A stretch of 64,000 bases of DNA from positions 4,374,019 through 4,438,018 of the forward strand of contig NC_051438.1 in the NCBI RefSeq assembly GCF_001649575.2. Direction: 5' to 3'. Positions 42,576 through 54,010 of this stretch are shown here, one piece after another (position 1 is the stretch's first letter; every line of letters starts with the position of its first letter). Position numbers and translations under genes: made by a program. The DNA is from Kryptolebias marmoratus. Its lineage: Eukaryota; Chordata; Actinopteri; Cyprinodontiformes; Rivulidae. The notes beneath the pieces were generated by a model, which saw only the letters and a program-made list of their open reading frames with translations, had not been told where the DNA came from and ran no database searches.

Positions 42576-43785
42576 AATAAAATGGGATATTAATTTGTTT
42601 CATTTTGCCAATGATTTGTTTTATTATACTAAACATGAAAAAAAAGATATTTTCTCATCCATTTTTGACCATACAAAGAAAGATGGAACATATTTTAAAT
42701 AGATCTTTTGTATTTGAAAACAAAAATCAAAATAATCTAGTTTTTTTGTTTTTCCTTCCTGTTTCCTGATGAGAAATCGTCTTACCAATACATGCACAGA
42801 CTTGTAGAGTCTCTTTATTCTAAATCTCTTCTTGTAAACAGTCTTGTTACAGGTCAAAAGAAAGATTTTGTTTTTTGTTCAACTCAAACCAGGCTTCAGC
42901 AAAACGATTATGTGACCCGGAATCAATGCACACCAACTCATCTCAGTTTACATGTAGCTCATAGAAGTGGTAGAGGAGAAGTGGCAGCCTCTGCTAAAAG
43001 AAGTACTTAATATAGTGCAACATTTTGTCTAAATTCAAAGACTAAAAACATTTTTATAAACAATTTTCCAAAAGCTTGTTAGACTAAACAAAAAAACTAC
43101 ACATTTGATAATTAAACATGAATTTTATCATGTTTATTACATTTTTTACCTAAAAAGGTTTGTAACCTTGGATAAAGAATACTATACTAGTTTAGCTTTT
43201 TACTAACTCACTGTTTATTGTTATAATACAGGATCCATCTACAACATACAAAGCTCCTAAGAGGACTTTAGTCAAAAAATAAATAACTAAAATAGCCTCC
43301 TGTGTGCACAAGAAACTATTTTGTGTGCACCTGATGATCCTCTGTAGCCTAGAGAGCCAATGTCCTTAAACTCAGACTTGTCCTGAAAACAAGAAATATT
43401 CCTGATAATGTCATGCAAAAACTCAATGAAGATCAGGTCAGATGTGCGGGCCAATTGATTAATGATGATGGTTGGCAAGCACAACAGCTATGTCTTTTGA
43501 AGCAAATTTGAGAATAAATTACAGCTCAAATAAATCTCCTTTTTTATCTTTTATACCAAAAACAAAGATGCTCAATTGTACTGGTTATTCTGTTGTGTGC
43601 AACAGCAATTTTGTGCGAATCAGACCCTATTTTTCCTGGTGCGTGTGAGATATTATTACATGAGCACCAGATAGTTTCTCATGCACAGGAGATATTTTCT
43701 TTTTTTTTCCAGCAATGTCCTTTCAGTGTCTAAAATCAGGAATTACTCTTATTTTTTTTCCCTCTGCTTCTCTGTTCACACATTT
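42576..43785. other. No gene; degenerate GTGCAC/GAGATA repeats
   Basis: AAGAAACTATTTTGTGTGCAC (about 43310-43330) and GTGAGATATTATTACATGAGCACCAGATAG (about 43646-43675, given here in overlapping parts only as position guide) suggest decayed units of the fish GTGCGCACGAGATA repeat. No coding signal is seen. Confidence 0.35.
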
Positions 43786-43789
43786 TATC

Positions 43790-44560
43790 TCATAAGGCAA
43801 CATCAAAGTAAAAGCGTTTGATTCCTCACCAGGTGGTTTTATGTTTCCAATCTCAACTGGTTTGGTTGGATTTCTGGACTTTCAGCTCTCTTGTCTCTGC
43901 TGACTTGTTGTGAATGCATTTTTTTTTAGTCGGAAAAGTGCAAATCGGCTTCAAATGAGCACAGAGCAAAGACAGGTCCTCGATAAAAGCAGAGGAACTC
44001 AAGTTGTGGACTTTTTCAAAATGGTGGCTGGAAAGGATGCAGTGTGTCCGCTGCGGGTGGTAGCAGGATGACAGAAGGCAGAGAATCTCAGAGTTCGACA
44101 GAAGAGAGAAAATTGCCTGTAGCTTTGTAGATGTAATAGCAGGAGGCAGTGATGCGTTTTCACCAGACTCGTGTGGCCACTGGGGAGCTTCTGTCTCCGG
44201 TGTTCGCCACTCGCTCTCAGCAGCCAGAAACTTCTCCTGCTCCTCCTCGCCTTCGCCTTAGTTTTTTGCTCTGCTTTAACTCAGCCTGAGGTAAAAATAA
44301 CTGCAGCCTCTAGAGAGTGGGTGGTGGTGCGGTCTTAACTCAATGGGGAGTTTGCATGTGTTTGTGTGGTTCTTCTCCCACCCTCCTTGCAAAGGGCTAT
44401 CTCTTTTAAGCAAAATCAGTGCGCTCGCTGTGGGCCTGTCTTTGCAGGGCATCTGCTAATGCCTGCTCCGTTACATCTGACTCCATCTCTGGGTAAACAG
44501 GGAGGAGCACAGCCCTGTCTGATGTGTGTTTGTGGGGGAGCTTTTCTTTGAAGTATGATG
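43790..44560. other. Third compositionally balanced block: candidate regulatory DNA
   Basis: The block is GC-richer than its surroundings and free of transposon text that I recognise, with CpG-containing stretches at 44050-44260. No supported exon: frames at 44366-44657 on opposite strands overlap. The regulatory reading is inference only. Confidence 0.25.
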
Positions 44561-45085
44561 CTGCTGCCCCAAGATACACAGTCAAATCTAGCCAAGAGAA
44601 AGAAAAAAAAAAGAACGTTAGTAGATTAATACCCAAGCTTGTCAGAGGCCAAAACAAGCTGTGCCCTTAGTTTGACACCCTGAGGAGATGTCCTGTCATA
44701 TTACTGTGTCTGAATCTGCATGTGGAGGGGAGAGTGTTCAGATTCAGCCTGCACTTTCTGTGATTCCTGCGTCATGTAGGCAGCTCAGTCACTGTACCAA
44801 GACTGTGTGGATCTGGGTCATGAGACCCTTATAGGTTGACCTGATGGGAGACAAGCTACAATACAATTCCCACATCTGAAAACAGTCATTGAAAAAATTG
44901 TGGGTCAGCTCTCTTCTCAGAAGGCAGCCTACAACTGTTGACACCAGCTAAAAATCTATTATTATTGGGTGGTGATCAGTTGGGACTTCTACCATGTCAC
45001 CTTGTGCTTAGTGGCTGCCATTTTGTATGCATTAATAGAGGGTGAAACAATTACCATGAACCTTCCATATGTGCGTATCATAATA
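44561..45085. other. No feature recognised
   Basis: Mixed sequence. A CCATTTTGTATGCATTAATAG phrase at about 45016 recalls the GCCATTTTGTAATCAT of the satellite at 33250, but the match is short. Confidence 0.4.
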
Positions 45086-45089
45086 GCAC

Positions 45090-45150
45090 CAGCTGAAACC
45101 CTGCAAAGGAACAAGAGGATTTAGAATGGATGGATGAATGAATTTAGCTA
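45090..45150 (+). mobile_element. SINE 3' tail fragment
   Basis: AACCCTGCAAAGGAACAAGA, then GAATGGATGGATGAATGAAT, is the (GATG)n-tailed end of the same SINE family seen on the minus strand at 29616-29970. Confidence 0.6.
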
Positions 45151-45489
45151 TGTTGCTATCTTAATTTCTATTAATCATTATTGTTTATGTTTGCTGCCAG
45201 ATGAATAGAGATACTGTCTCATGTAGTCACTCAGTCACTGCAGGTAAAATCCTTGTTCCAGGCTCAGACTGTGCAGGTATATTGAAGTGGATGTTGCTTG
45301 GATGAAATACAGACAAAGCACAACCTATCCTGCTTGTGCTTTCAGCCAAACATATTAAACTATATTAGTTTAGGAGTTTAATGCCTGATTTGAAAAGAAA
45401 AGAACTGCATGTTTAAATTTATTCTGCCTTTAGATCCAGGCTTATTCAGAAAATATTTGTGGCTACAGCTTGGATATGTACTGGATCTC

Positions 45490-45625
45490 ATTTGGTGACT
45501 GTATGCTGTATGCTTTTTTTTTTGGATGTTGTTTTTATGACTTTTTAATTTTGTGTTTTTATGATGTAAGGCACTTTGAACTGCCTTGTGCTGTATTGTG
45601 AAAGTCCTGAATGTGTTTTTTTTTA
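45490..45625 (+). mobile_element. L2-like LINE 3' tail
   Basis: TTTTTATGATGTAAGGCACT, then TTGAACTGCCTTGTGCTGTA, corresponds to the ATGATGTAAAGCACTTTGAA..TGCCT-type tail also present at 63535-63600. Only the tail remains. Confidence 0.6.
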
Positions 45626-45689
45626 TTCAAAAATAATTTTAACTGTGAAAGTGTTTTCTGCAATGACTGAAAAGCTTCCTGCAGATGTT

Positions 45690-46010
45690 CAACAGTCTAA
45701 TTTAAAGAGGGTGCTGCTGTACAAATGACTATCATCTGCATATAAATGAATTTAGGTTGGATTTAGTCCTAGTTTGAATTCATCTATAAAGATGGAGAAT
45801 GAGATTGGGGCTAAAAAGAATCCTTGAGGAATACCTGTGATAGTTATACCAGGGGCTGATGTATAGTGTTCTATAGTGACACACTGAAATCTACTGTGCC
45901 TTTTCATTTGGGGTAAAGCCAAACCAGTTCTATATAACAGAGGTAAAGTTATTTTTAAAGACCAGCTTCACTGTTTTGGTTTATTTTTCAGTTTCCTGTT
46001 CCACTCTGAA
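45690..46010 (-). pseudogene. LINE RT fragment with intact YADD box
   Basis: On the minus strand, 45835-45720 encodes GIPQGFFLAPISFSIFIDEF and, about 15 codons later, IHLYADDSHLYSS. This is the RT palm motif set GVPQGS-L-P-LFSIFINDL and YADD. Both catalytic aspartates of YADD are preserved although the surrounding frame contains a stop. The segment upstream on the same strand (to 46010) fits the region before GVPQG. The LAPI and IHLYADD wording differs from the LGPLLF/YADDTQ elements elsewhere in the window and suggests another LINE clade. Confidence 0.7.
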
Positions 46011-46269
46011 TGAGATATCTATGGCACTGCCTGTAGCCCCTCTATAATTGGTTGATTGCAGGGGCAGCATTAACCAGAGGAGCAGAGAGTTTCATTTGGC
46101 TGAGGAAAAAACATGCATTGACGCAACAGATAGAATATGCCCTATAGACACTTCTATGAGCTCTCTGCTTTGACAGATCATCAACATATTCTAATCCTTC
46201 CATCTGAACTGGCTGCTACTCTCTGCATATGCTGTACTTTACTGACAGCATTGCCATCTTAGTGACTTT

Positions 46270-46560
46270 GAGGCTATATTTAGCAAATATTCAGGCCCCT
46301 CTAGCGACCCTAGTGACAAGTTTAGCGACTTTTCTGGTGTTTTTGGAGACTTTTGGGGACTAATTTGAAAGCACATGTTGTTCCTACTCCTTTAAACCAG
46401 CAGTGGGTGCTGCAGTGAGCTCATCCCTCATCTCAAAGCACTCACAGGCACCTCAGTCCTCTTAGCCTTCCTCCAAGCTACAGTCAAAGCAGGAGATATT
46501 CACCCCTCCATGTTCAAATTGCAAATGAATCATGCATGCCCAAAGCTGTCACTGTAGAAA
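46270..46560. repeat. Unclassified repeat (copy 1 of 2)
   Basis: GCGACTTTTCTGGTGTTTTT, GAAAGCACATGTTG, GCAGTGGGTGCTGC, CAAAGCACTCACAGGC.CCTC and CTACAGTCAAAGCAG occur in the same order at 60160-60420. About 280 bp, non-coding. The class is unknown. Confidence 0.6.
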
Positions 46561-47831
46561 AAAAAAATCAGCTGTAAGTGTGAATTTTTATATGTAAAAT
46601 AAATCACTGCACTAAAATAGTGTCTCTTTTGTCTGTTTTAAGTACTGATAAAGGAGAAGGATTGGAATTTTAATATTTGTGATTTTGTTTTTACTCACTT
46701 TTTATCTCTCCCACTGAATTATTTCTCAATAATGCAAATTACATAATGATATCATTTTTAGGACAACTAATAGCTCTTAATTTAATAACAACTTTTCCGG
46801 GGACAAAGCTTTCTGCATGAGTTGAACTCAGCACTACATGCATGTCCAGAACTGAGTCAGATAACCCAAATGGTTCTGATCTTTTTCAAAAACATTCAAT
46901 CCCTAGTACATGGTGACCAAAGCTGCAGGAGTACAACTTAGTGGAAGTATGAACTGATACAAAAAATCATGACTATCTAATGACAAAGAGAAAACTTTCA
47001 TAATATGCAAAACATTTAATTAATATTACTGTAATTACTATGGCTTTATTATTATTATATGAAAACAGAGAAAAAGAAAAAAATACTAACAAATCAAACA
47101 GCACTTTAAGCATTTTGAAAATAAATTATGAATCAGTTTTTCTTTTTAAAAGGACTTTGAACAAACCAATTTGGCAATTCCAAATGTGAGTATTATTCCT
47201 CCCCTTCAATAGGAAATATTACAGACTTTAACATCTTCCAACTCAGTTGAATCTTTAAAGAATTATGTTGAAGTGTGAAATAAATCTGGCAATCCACTAA
47301 GCTACAGGGACTTCATCCTTGTGAAAATATTTCTGCAGTTTGAAGAACAGGTTGCATTTTCCCAAAGAGGAGAGGTCTTTGATCAGTCAGTCCACATAAC
47401 TACCAGCAGTTGTGAAATCTGGTTTTATCCATGGAAATGAAGTTTCTGTGATGGAACGTGGCTCTGGAAATTAAGCACATAAAAATCTAACATGACATGG
47501 CATGGTGTGGAGCTGGAAATATTTTCAGTGTTTAAGGGATGGGTGAGTGGTTCAGAGGAAAGATGGATGGAGTGACCTGAAAGTAACAAGTTGTCAAGGA
47601 ATTTATTTAGAATCTCTTGCTGAGAATGATTTGTAGTGAAATAACTCACATAACATGTTTATCTCATTAAAAATAATGACCAGAAGTTCATCAGATTAAC
47701 ACTTTTTATGATAGCTCTAAACTAGGCAGTAAAAACCTACTGGGGCATGTTTATAATCTATACACAGAAAACAGCAATGATGGGTGTGAAGATGAGATGT
47801 TGAATCAACGTTTGCAGAAGTAGTTTGAGAA
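46561..47831. other. No gene recognised
   Basis: AT-rich sequence without identifiable elements. Confidence 0.5.
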
Positions 47832-47836
47832 GATTC

Positions 47837-48406
47837 TGTCAGGATTGGGTTTTTCTTTGCATTCTTTTTTGTATTTAGGGTTATTGTTTTTTTTGTGTTT
47901 CTGTTTTCTTTCTTGTTATCCTGTGTTCACTTTAACAGTTTCTTTTGTATTGGGTTTATTCTTTTGTTATTTTGTTATTCTATTGTCTTTATGTTTAGCC
48001 TGGTCTTAGTTCAGTTTTTGCTCCTTGTGCCTTTTCTACTCCTGTCATCATTTACTTATCCTCAGCTTATCACTTGTTTGCCTGCCATGCCCATCTTCAC
48101 CTGCCCCAAGTTTGTAATCACTCACCTGTGCCCACTTCTTCTAATTACCTCCTGTCTTTAAAACCCAGTCATTTCTCTCACTTGTCACTGGTCCATTGTC
48201 ACTCCAGTGTGCTGTCTGGTTATCTTTCTGTCTCACCCTTGTGTTTTTGCAACCTTGGTGTTTTGTAAGTTTTTGTTATTTAGTCTGTTGCTGCCACGTC
48301 AGCCTTTTGGTTTTGTTTCTTTATTTAAATAAATTATTTTTTCTTTAAGCTCTTGGTATGAAACTGCATTTTGGGTCCGTCTCACTACATCACACCACAC
48401 CCAACA
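47837..48406 (+). mobile_element. Solo LTR, 570 bp, with perfect GATTC target duplication
   Basis: It starts TGTCAGGATT and ends CACACCCAACA. GATTC flanks both sides (47832-47836 and 48407-48411). Family blocks shared with 130-583 and 15743-16188 are CCTGCCATGCCCATCTTCAC, TTTGTAATCACTCACCTGTG, CTTTAAAACCCAGTC, GCTGCCACGTCAGCC and AATAAATTATT (about 48328). AATAAA on the plus strand gives plus orientation. No internal region follows, so this is a solo LTR. Confidence 0.92.
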
Positions 48407-48411
48407 GATTC

Positions 48412-49555
48412 AACCAAACCCTAACTAGGATCTATTCCAGAAGGGGATACCAGCTTCTGAATCAGCCTGAAACTCTAATATTTTTTATTTTTAAATAAAT
48501 GTTCATGTAAAGTCTTATTTGTCAGTGAATGGAGTCAGACATTTCCATTCACTCATCATGGGCATCAATGTCTTATTCATTTTGGGTTATTAATTTATTT
48601 GAACCATTATTTTTTTCAGCGTGGAATGATTATACAATTTCAATGGCTTTTAAAAAAGAATTGGTTGCAGTGGTTTGAATTTACTTGGATCCACACAGGG
48701 TCACAAGTATACATACAGCTGTCGAGTTATTCAACTGTGCTTCCTCACTTGAAAGGGATAGACAGCCACACAATTATTTCAGATGGATTCCACTCATTGA
48801 CCAAAAATTCCTCCTTTCTTTCTTTCTTTCTTTCTTTCTCCCATCATTTATTTTTAGGCAAGAATCGACAGACATTTTTCCAGTCATTTTTTTTTATCCA
48901 GGTGAAAAACCTTAAACAAATAATACAAAACATAGAATCAGATCTGGAATAGTGTAAAGAAAACTTATGGATGTTGTGCAAGAAAACAAAACAAAAAAAA
49001 AAAACAACTGATGGCTAAAAAGGCCATTAACTTGAATAAACCAGTTGACATTAACAGCAATACATTTCTAACAACTCTAACAATGACTCTTCAAAATCTG
49101 TTAAGTACTTCATAAGAGTACTTCTTCTATGAAGTACTCCCGTTATTTCATAAGGTCATAAACACATACAAACTGTTACACATTATATTTTCACTGAGCC
49201 ACTAAGTACCAAATAGTTTACCTTAAACAATTATCCACACTAAACAAACTCTCCAAACAATTGTTCTAAACCAGGTAATGCATGACCAAGGTTACTGATC
49301 AGAAATGTTTGAGCCACACCCTACTAAACAATTAGCACTGTGACTGCATTAGCTGTATCACCATCTCAGAAGCAACTATGTCCAGAACAGTATTGTTTCA
49401 AAAGTCTGCATCCTTGCTGACTGCCTCTCAGGTATTTGTAAATGCCTCTCAATTTTTCACAGTTTTACACAAGTTTGGTTGGTACATGTTGGACTCTTTC
49501 CACAGTAGTCAAGTGTACTGCATTGTTTTTTTTAGTCCCTGTGACACCAAGTTAT
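48412..49555. other. No gene; (TTTC)n microsatellite and a hairpin
   Basis: A (TTTC)n run lies at about 48812-48838. A hairpin with 11-bp perfect arms AGTACTTCATA / TATGAAGTACT (49104-49114 and 49128-49138) has a 13-nt loop that itself repeats AGTACTTC-like text. Confidence 0.6.
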
Positions 49556-49559
49556 CACG

Positions 49560-50345
49560 TAATGGTTCCTTCCCTCTTTCTTCCAAGTTTGACTTGGCAA
49601 CAACTAAAGGTTAAATGGTCCTTAGAAAATTGCATGCTTTGTGTGCCTATCTATCAACAAGCTTCTGGCATAAAACTGGCTGGTAATTGACCATTCTATT
49701 TGGCAGATCTAGTAAAGTTATTTGGTTGCTTTTCTGGTATGACCCCAGTTTTTAATCATAGTCCACAGAATTTCAAATGGGTTGAGGTTGGGGCTTTGAA
49801 AAGACCATTTCAGAAGCTTAATGTCAGCCAGTTTTATCCAATCAGAAACCAGTTATGATGTGTTTTGTGTCATGGTCCTGTTGGAACACCCACCATTTTC
49901 AAAGTTTCAACCATCTAGCTGTTGATTAGTTATAGATGAAGAATTAAATGTAGTTCAGTACCACAGCATGAAGCTAACACTGCCATGTTTGACAGCTGGT
50001 ACGGAGTTCTTAGGCCTGAAAGCCTCACCTTGACTCCTCCGAACTTACTTCTTGTGGTGTCCAAACGGCTCAATCTTTGCCTTGTTTGATTATAAAATTT
50101 TTCTCCATAGGCATTTGTTTTGTCCATGATGGCTGCTGTAAATGTGAGTCCAGCCTGAAAATATTGATTTTAGAGCAGGAGCTTCTTTCTAAATCCTCTC
50201 AGTCCATGGTGATGTAGAACTGTCTTCACTGTGGACAGGGACACTGCTGTTCCAGCAGTTTCCAGCTCATGACAGGCTTGAGACTTGGTGGCTCCTGAGT
50301 TGTTCCTAAACATCTAAACCAATTTACTTTTATGTCAGGGGGACA
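49560..50345 (-). pseudogene. Tc1-type transposase relic
   Basis: On the minus strand from about 50312 the frame reads MFRNNSGATKSQACHELETA, then GTAVSLSTVKTVLHHHGLRG and FRKKLLL-stop. This is an unbroken stretch of the second helix-turn-helix of Tc1 transposases. Later, with frameshifts, KIEPFGHH, GEAFRPKNSVPAVKHG, FMLW, QQDHDTKH, and SPNLNPFEILW appear in the expected order. The first catalytic Asp (normally WSDE) is lost: the segment reads stop-SNKAKIEPFG. The second (QQD) is kept. Terminal inverted repeats were not found. It is clearly inactive. Confidence 0.85.
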
Positions 50346-52110
50346 GATTGGGTCTTCTTTCAGAAATTGCCAAAGCAGTGGCACAACTGAATAACTTTAT
50401 GATTTAATATTTGCAAACAATTGTTTGGACTGATGATCTCAGACTCTATAGTTGTTTAAACTTGTGTAAATCTAAAATTACATTTATTAGCTCTTCAAAC
50501 TGATTTTGTTGTCTTTCGTATTGTTCTGAGTATTGGTCAATCCAATGAGAGCTGGCCAACAAATCCTTTTTTATGTTGGTAAAGAGAAACAACCAGCCGC
50601 AGTCAATCATGATCCCTAATGAGAAGTTAATAGACTTTGGACTAACGACATCCAAGAACCTTGAGCATTTATATAAAAAAAAGAGAACCCATGGGTATAT
50701 TTGAGCCTGTATGTATAATGCTGACCCTGTGTAGATTAAAGAAAAAAACTGCAATAAATTCTGACTTCTGCACTCAATTCTTCTTTTTTTAAATCATTGA
50801 AGTTGTATGTTGTATATTCATTCAACCCTGAACATGACTGTTCAAAGAAATCAATAAAAGCACAAAATTAATATGAATATTCCTGCCCAGGATGAGTGAA
50901 TGGAACCATCACACCCCTCCTGTTTCAGCTAGTTTCATGCTTTCATGTTAGTGAAGACCAACTGTGGTTTTTTTTTAAACAGAAAAAAAGAGTTCAAGTA
51001 ATCAGTTATTATGTTTCATCTTCAGTATTTTTTATTATTTTTTTGGTTAGTTTAGTTTCCATTAATTTATGTGCAACTTTATAGCACATCAAAACCCAAA
51101 CAGACATGTTACACTTTTTAGTTTTTTTAGCAACGGCAGGAGCACTAACTCAGTTCTAAAACTGTTTATATTTCTCTTAATGTACTGGTTAGAAAAGCTT
51201 GTTTTTCTTTGCTTAACACATTAATTTGAACCGCAGCTAAAAGCAATTAATTTACTCCTGCTCTTGTATAAGACTATCTTTAATAAATACCTTCTAATGT
51301 GCAGTGCTCAATAAATACATGGATGGATTTTAAAACTGGCACTGGCGGGCATACTGATTTTATGTACTTTACAAACAGCCGTTCTCTACTCTATGTCTAA
51401 TTCATTGCCCCCATTCTGTCATGTAAGCTTGGCTCTTTAAAGTAACGTGTTTTACATGCTGTTTTGTTTCCAGTTAGTGTTAATCACATTCAATTAGAGT
51501 CAGGTCCTCTTTCATCCCGTGAACAGCACAGCTCTCACTCGTGTGTTGTGACAGGATGTGAAAGTGAAGGAGGGCAGGGTTCTGAGGGGAGGCCAGGAGC
51601 GACGCCATGGCAGCCACATGACATGAGCACTTAATTACACTTCACAACAGGAAAACAACACGGAGGACAGGGAAGCACTTTCAAATCATCTTAGAACATA
51701 TTTATATTGTTTAATCTTTGTGATCTTTACTCGTTTTTACTTTTTATTGTTCTTCTGTTGCTGCACGTATTAGCAATAAAAGATTAAAAGTTAAAATTAG
51801 ATTGGTGGATGTGGCAATTTCTGTTGTGTACAATATGTGCTTCACTGTTTCAGGGATCTACCAACACTTCTAATAAAGTTAAACTGAGATTAAATTTCTT
51901 TCTCTTTGCTGCAGCACAGATCAATTTCATAAACCTGCGTCTGCTTTCTCTGCGGTAAAATCACAACCTTTAAAAATGAAGCTGCTATCCGTACAAACAC
52001 TGTTTAACTTGTTTAGTTTATTTAGCACAATGTAATACGCAATTATTATTATTATTATTGTTAACTATCTAATCTACTAAAATGAACTTCTGCATTAAAG
52101 ATAAGCAGAT
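50346..52110. other. No gene recognised
   Basis: A 102-codon minus frame (50446-50754) has no recognised domain. 51530-51680 is GC-richer but unsupported as an exon. (TTA)n-like sequence lies near 52045. Confidence 0.45.
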
Positions 52111-52447
52111 TTAAATAGAATAGAATAGAAAGATACTTTATTGATCCCCTGAGGGAAATTGGTTTGTCACAGAAGCTGAAAAGTTCATAATTAAATAAAT
52201 TAAAAGCAAGACTCATAAACCAGTAACCAATGAGTATAAACTAAGACATAGATAGTGTAATAATGATGGAGTATACTTGACATAATAATATGTTTACAGT
52301 AGTTGTGTGCAGGTATAAATTTACTGGTGTTCTTCCATTAGAGAAGAGCTGTTATAAATTGAAATTGCAAGTGGCATGAATGATTTCCTGTAACGTTCTC
52401 TGTGGCAGCTGAGCTCAGTGAATGTTGGAACAGAAGCTTTGTTGCCT

Positions 52448-52852
52448 TTATAGGGTGTCACAAAGGGGATTGGACGGATTGTCTATGATGGAGAGCAGTT
52501 TGTTCAGTGACGTCATGTCGCTCACTGACTCAAATATCCTTAAGTTCTGCTCGATTATTTTCCCAGCTTTTCCAATGAGTCTTTTGATCCTGCTGACCTC
52601 CATGGCACTGATGCTGCTCCCCCAGCAGACCATACGACAGTAGATGGCACCTGCAACCACAATCTGATAAAAAATCTCCAACATCTTACTGGAAACATTG
52701 AAGGATCTGGGCTTCCTCAGAAAATAGAGTCTGCTCATCCTCTTATTGTACACAGCATCAGTGTTGTTGCTCCAGTCCAGCCTGCTGCTCAGATGTACTT
52801 CCAGGTATTTGTACCCATCCACAATCTCAACCTCCTTCTTCAGGATGCTCAT
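52448..52852 (-). pseudogene. LINE ORF2 C-terminal domain
   Basis: This uninterrupted 134-codon frame is part of the L2/Maui-type LINE. It covers the thumb and C-terminal end of the RT protein: KYLEVHLSSRLDW (the K-LGV--D--L-W block), SRLYFLRKPRSFNVSSKMLE, FYQIVVAGAIYCRMVCWGSS, GKAGKIIEQNL and the end NPSNPLCDTL, where the family usually shows HPLHDTV or similar. It keeps an open frame by chance or relative youth. With the upstream palm region broken it cannot make an active enzyme. Confidence 0.8.
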
Positions 52853-53529
52853 GGCTTTGGTTGTGTCCTTTTTTTTTTCTCTCTCTCTTGAAGATTACCA
52901 CCATCTCCTCTGTCTTGTCCATGTTCAGGAGCAGATGCAAGACCACTCCACAAAGTTGTCCATCAGTTCCCTATATTCCAACTCCTGTCCATCTCTAATA
53001 CACCCCATCACTAGAGAGTCACCGGGATACTTCTGAAGGTGGCATGACTTAGAGTTATGCTGAAAGACTGGGGTAAACAAAGTGAAGAGGAACAGAGATC
53101 ACCACATCAGACAGGTTCCTCCCCAGGCACACAAAGGGAGGCCTGTCTGACAGATAATCAGCAACCAGGAGACAATAGACACACTGACACATAGTAAAGA
53201 AGGTTGGATGGTGTTGAGGGCACTGAAAAAAAATAGGGAACATACATAATTCTCTTCTATCAGCATCAAGGTGAGAGTGAGCATGCTGTAGCAGAGAGAT
53301 GCCATCATCCTCTAACACCACATGAGGCTGGTAGGCAAACTGCATAAGGTCAAGAGCAGTTCTCACCAGTGGTCCTAGGTGGGTCAGAATCTGCCTCTCC
53401 AGAGTCTTCATGACGTGTGACATCAGGGCAACCGATCTGAAGTTAAGGTTAGTTCGGGAGGCTTATCAGGATGCCTGGATGTTTTCCAAAGCACAGGCAC
53501 CATTTCCTGCAACAGACTCACAATGAAGA

Positions 53530-53852
53530 CATCAGGATCCAAGTGTGTTATGTCCTAATTTTGTAATTTGTAGTTCATGAATTATTGTATTGTGTTTCTT
53601 GTTACATAGTTTTGTTCTTTCCTTATTGATTTAATTTTGACATTCCTTGCATTCTGCTTGTTTTCTGTTATTTAGTCCCTTCATGTGTCATCTACCATTG
53701 TTTTCGCTCTCCCTCTGTTGGTTTTGTCCTCTGTAGTTATTGTTTTGCTGCCTCGTCAGCTTTGTTTTTTTTATAACTCCTTACTGTTATTCACTTTGTC
53801 CCCTTGTTTGAGTCTACATCTTTGGATCCTTTTACTCACCACCTTCCTGACA
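53530..53852 (+). mobile_element. Solo LTR, 323 bp, inserted in the L2-type LINE
   Basis: GAAGA flanks both sides (53525-53529 and 53853-53857). The element begins CATCAGGATCC (expected TGTCAGGA; two bases changed) and ends CTTCCTGACA. It shares GCTGCCTCGTCAGC and TTTGTTTTTTTT with the larger LTR family but lacks the CCACGCCCATCT middle block, so it is a shorter subfamily. Removing it with one GAAGA rejoins the LINE reading QLYGIL...HIF to VSLLQE, confirming the insertion point. Confidence 0.88.
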
Positions 53853-54010
53853 GAAGATGTGCTACAGAATGCCGTACAGCTGGGAAGAGCAGGACTTCAG
53901 GATCCAGGGGCTGATGTGAACCAGGCCTACAGGCTTGTCCAAGTGTGTTTTCTTCAGTTGCCTCCTAACCTGGCCTGTCGTCATAGTCAGACAGAGAGCC
54001 TGGTACCTTA

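Larger units (their letters stand above)
52115..54010 (-). mobile_element. L2/Maui-type LINE, 5'-truncated, split by a solo LTR
   Basis: On the minus strand, 54010-53858 encodes TTGQVRRQLKKTHLDKPVGL...SPWILKSCSSQLYGIL (the VR--L---NP-KA-GPDG--P--LK-CA-QL region before the RT palm). After the LTR insertion comes VSLLQEMVPVLWKTSRHP, then HLGPLVRTALDLMQFAYQPH (the DPLQFAY motif). 52852-52448 encodes EIVDGYKYLEVHLSSRLDWS, TDAVYNKRMSRLYFLRKPRS and VCWGSSI...NPLCDTL, the C-terminal domain. The 3'UTR ends in TTTCCCTCAGGGGATCAATA, then AAGTATC and a (TTCTA)n tail at 52115-52130. Frameshifts and stops occur throughout. Confidence 0.88.

Noticed and set aside
50446..50754. 102-codon minus-strand ORF with hydrophobic N-terminus
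   Set aside because: No recognised family; it lies beyond the Tc1 relic in AT-rich DNA and could arise by chance.
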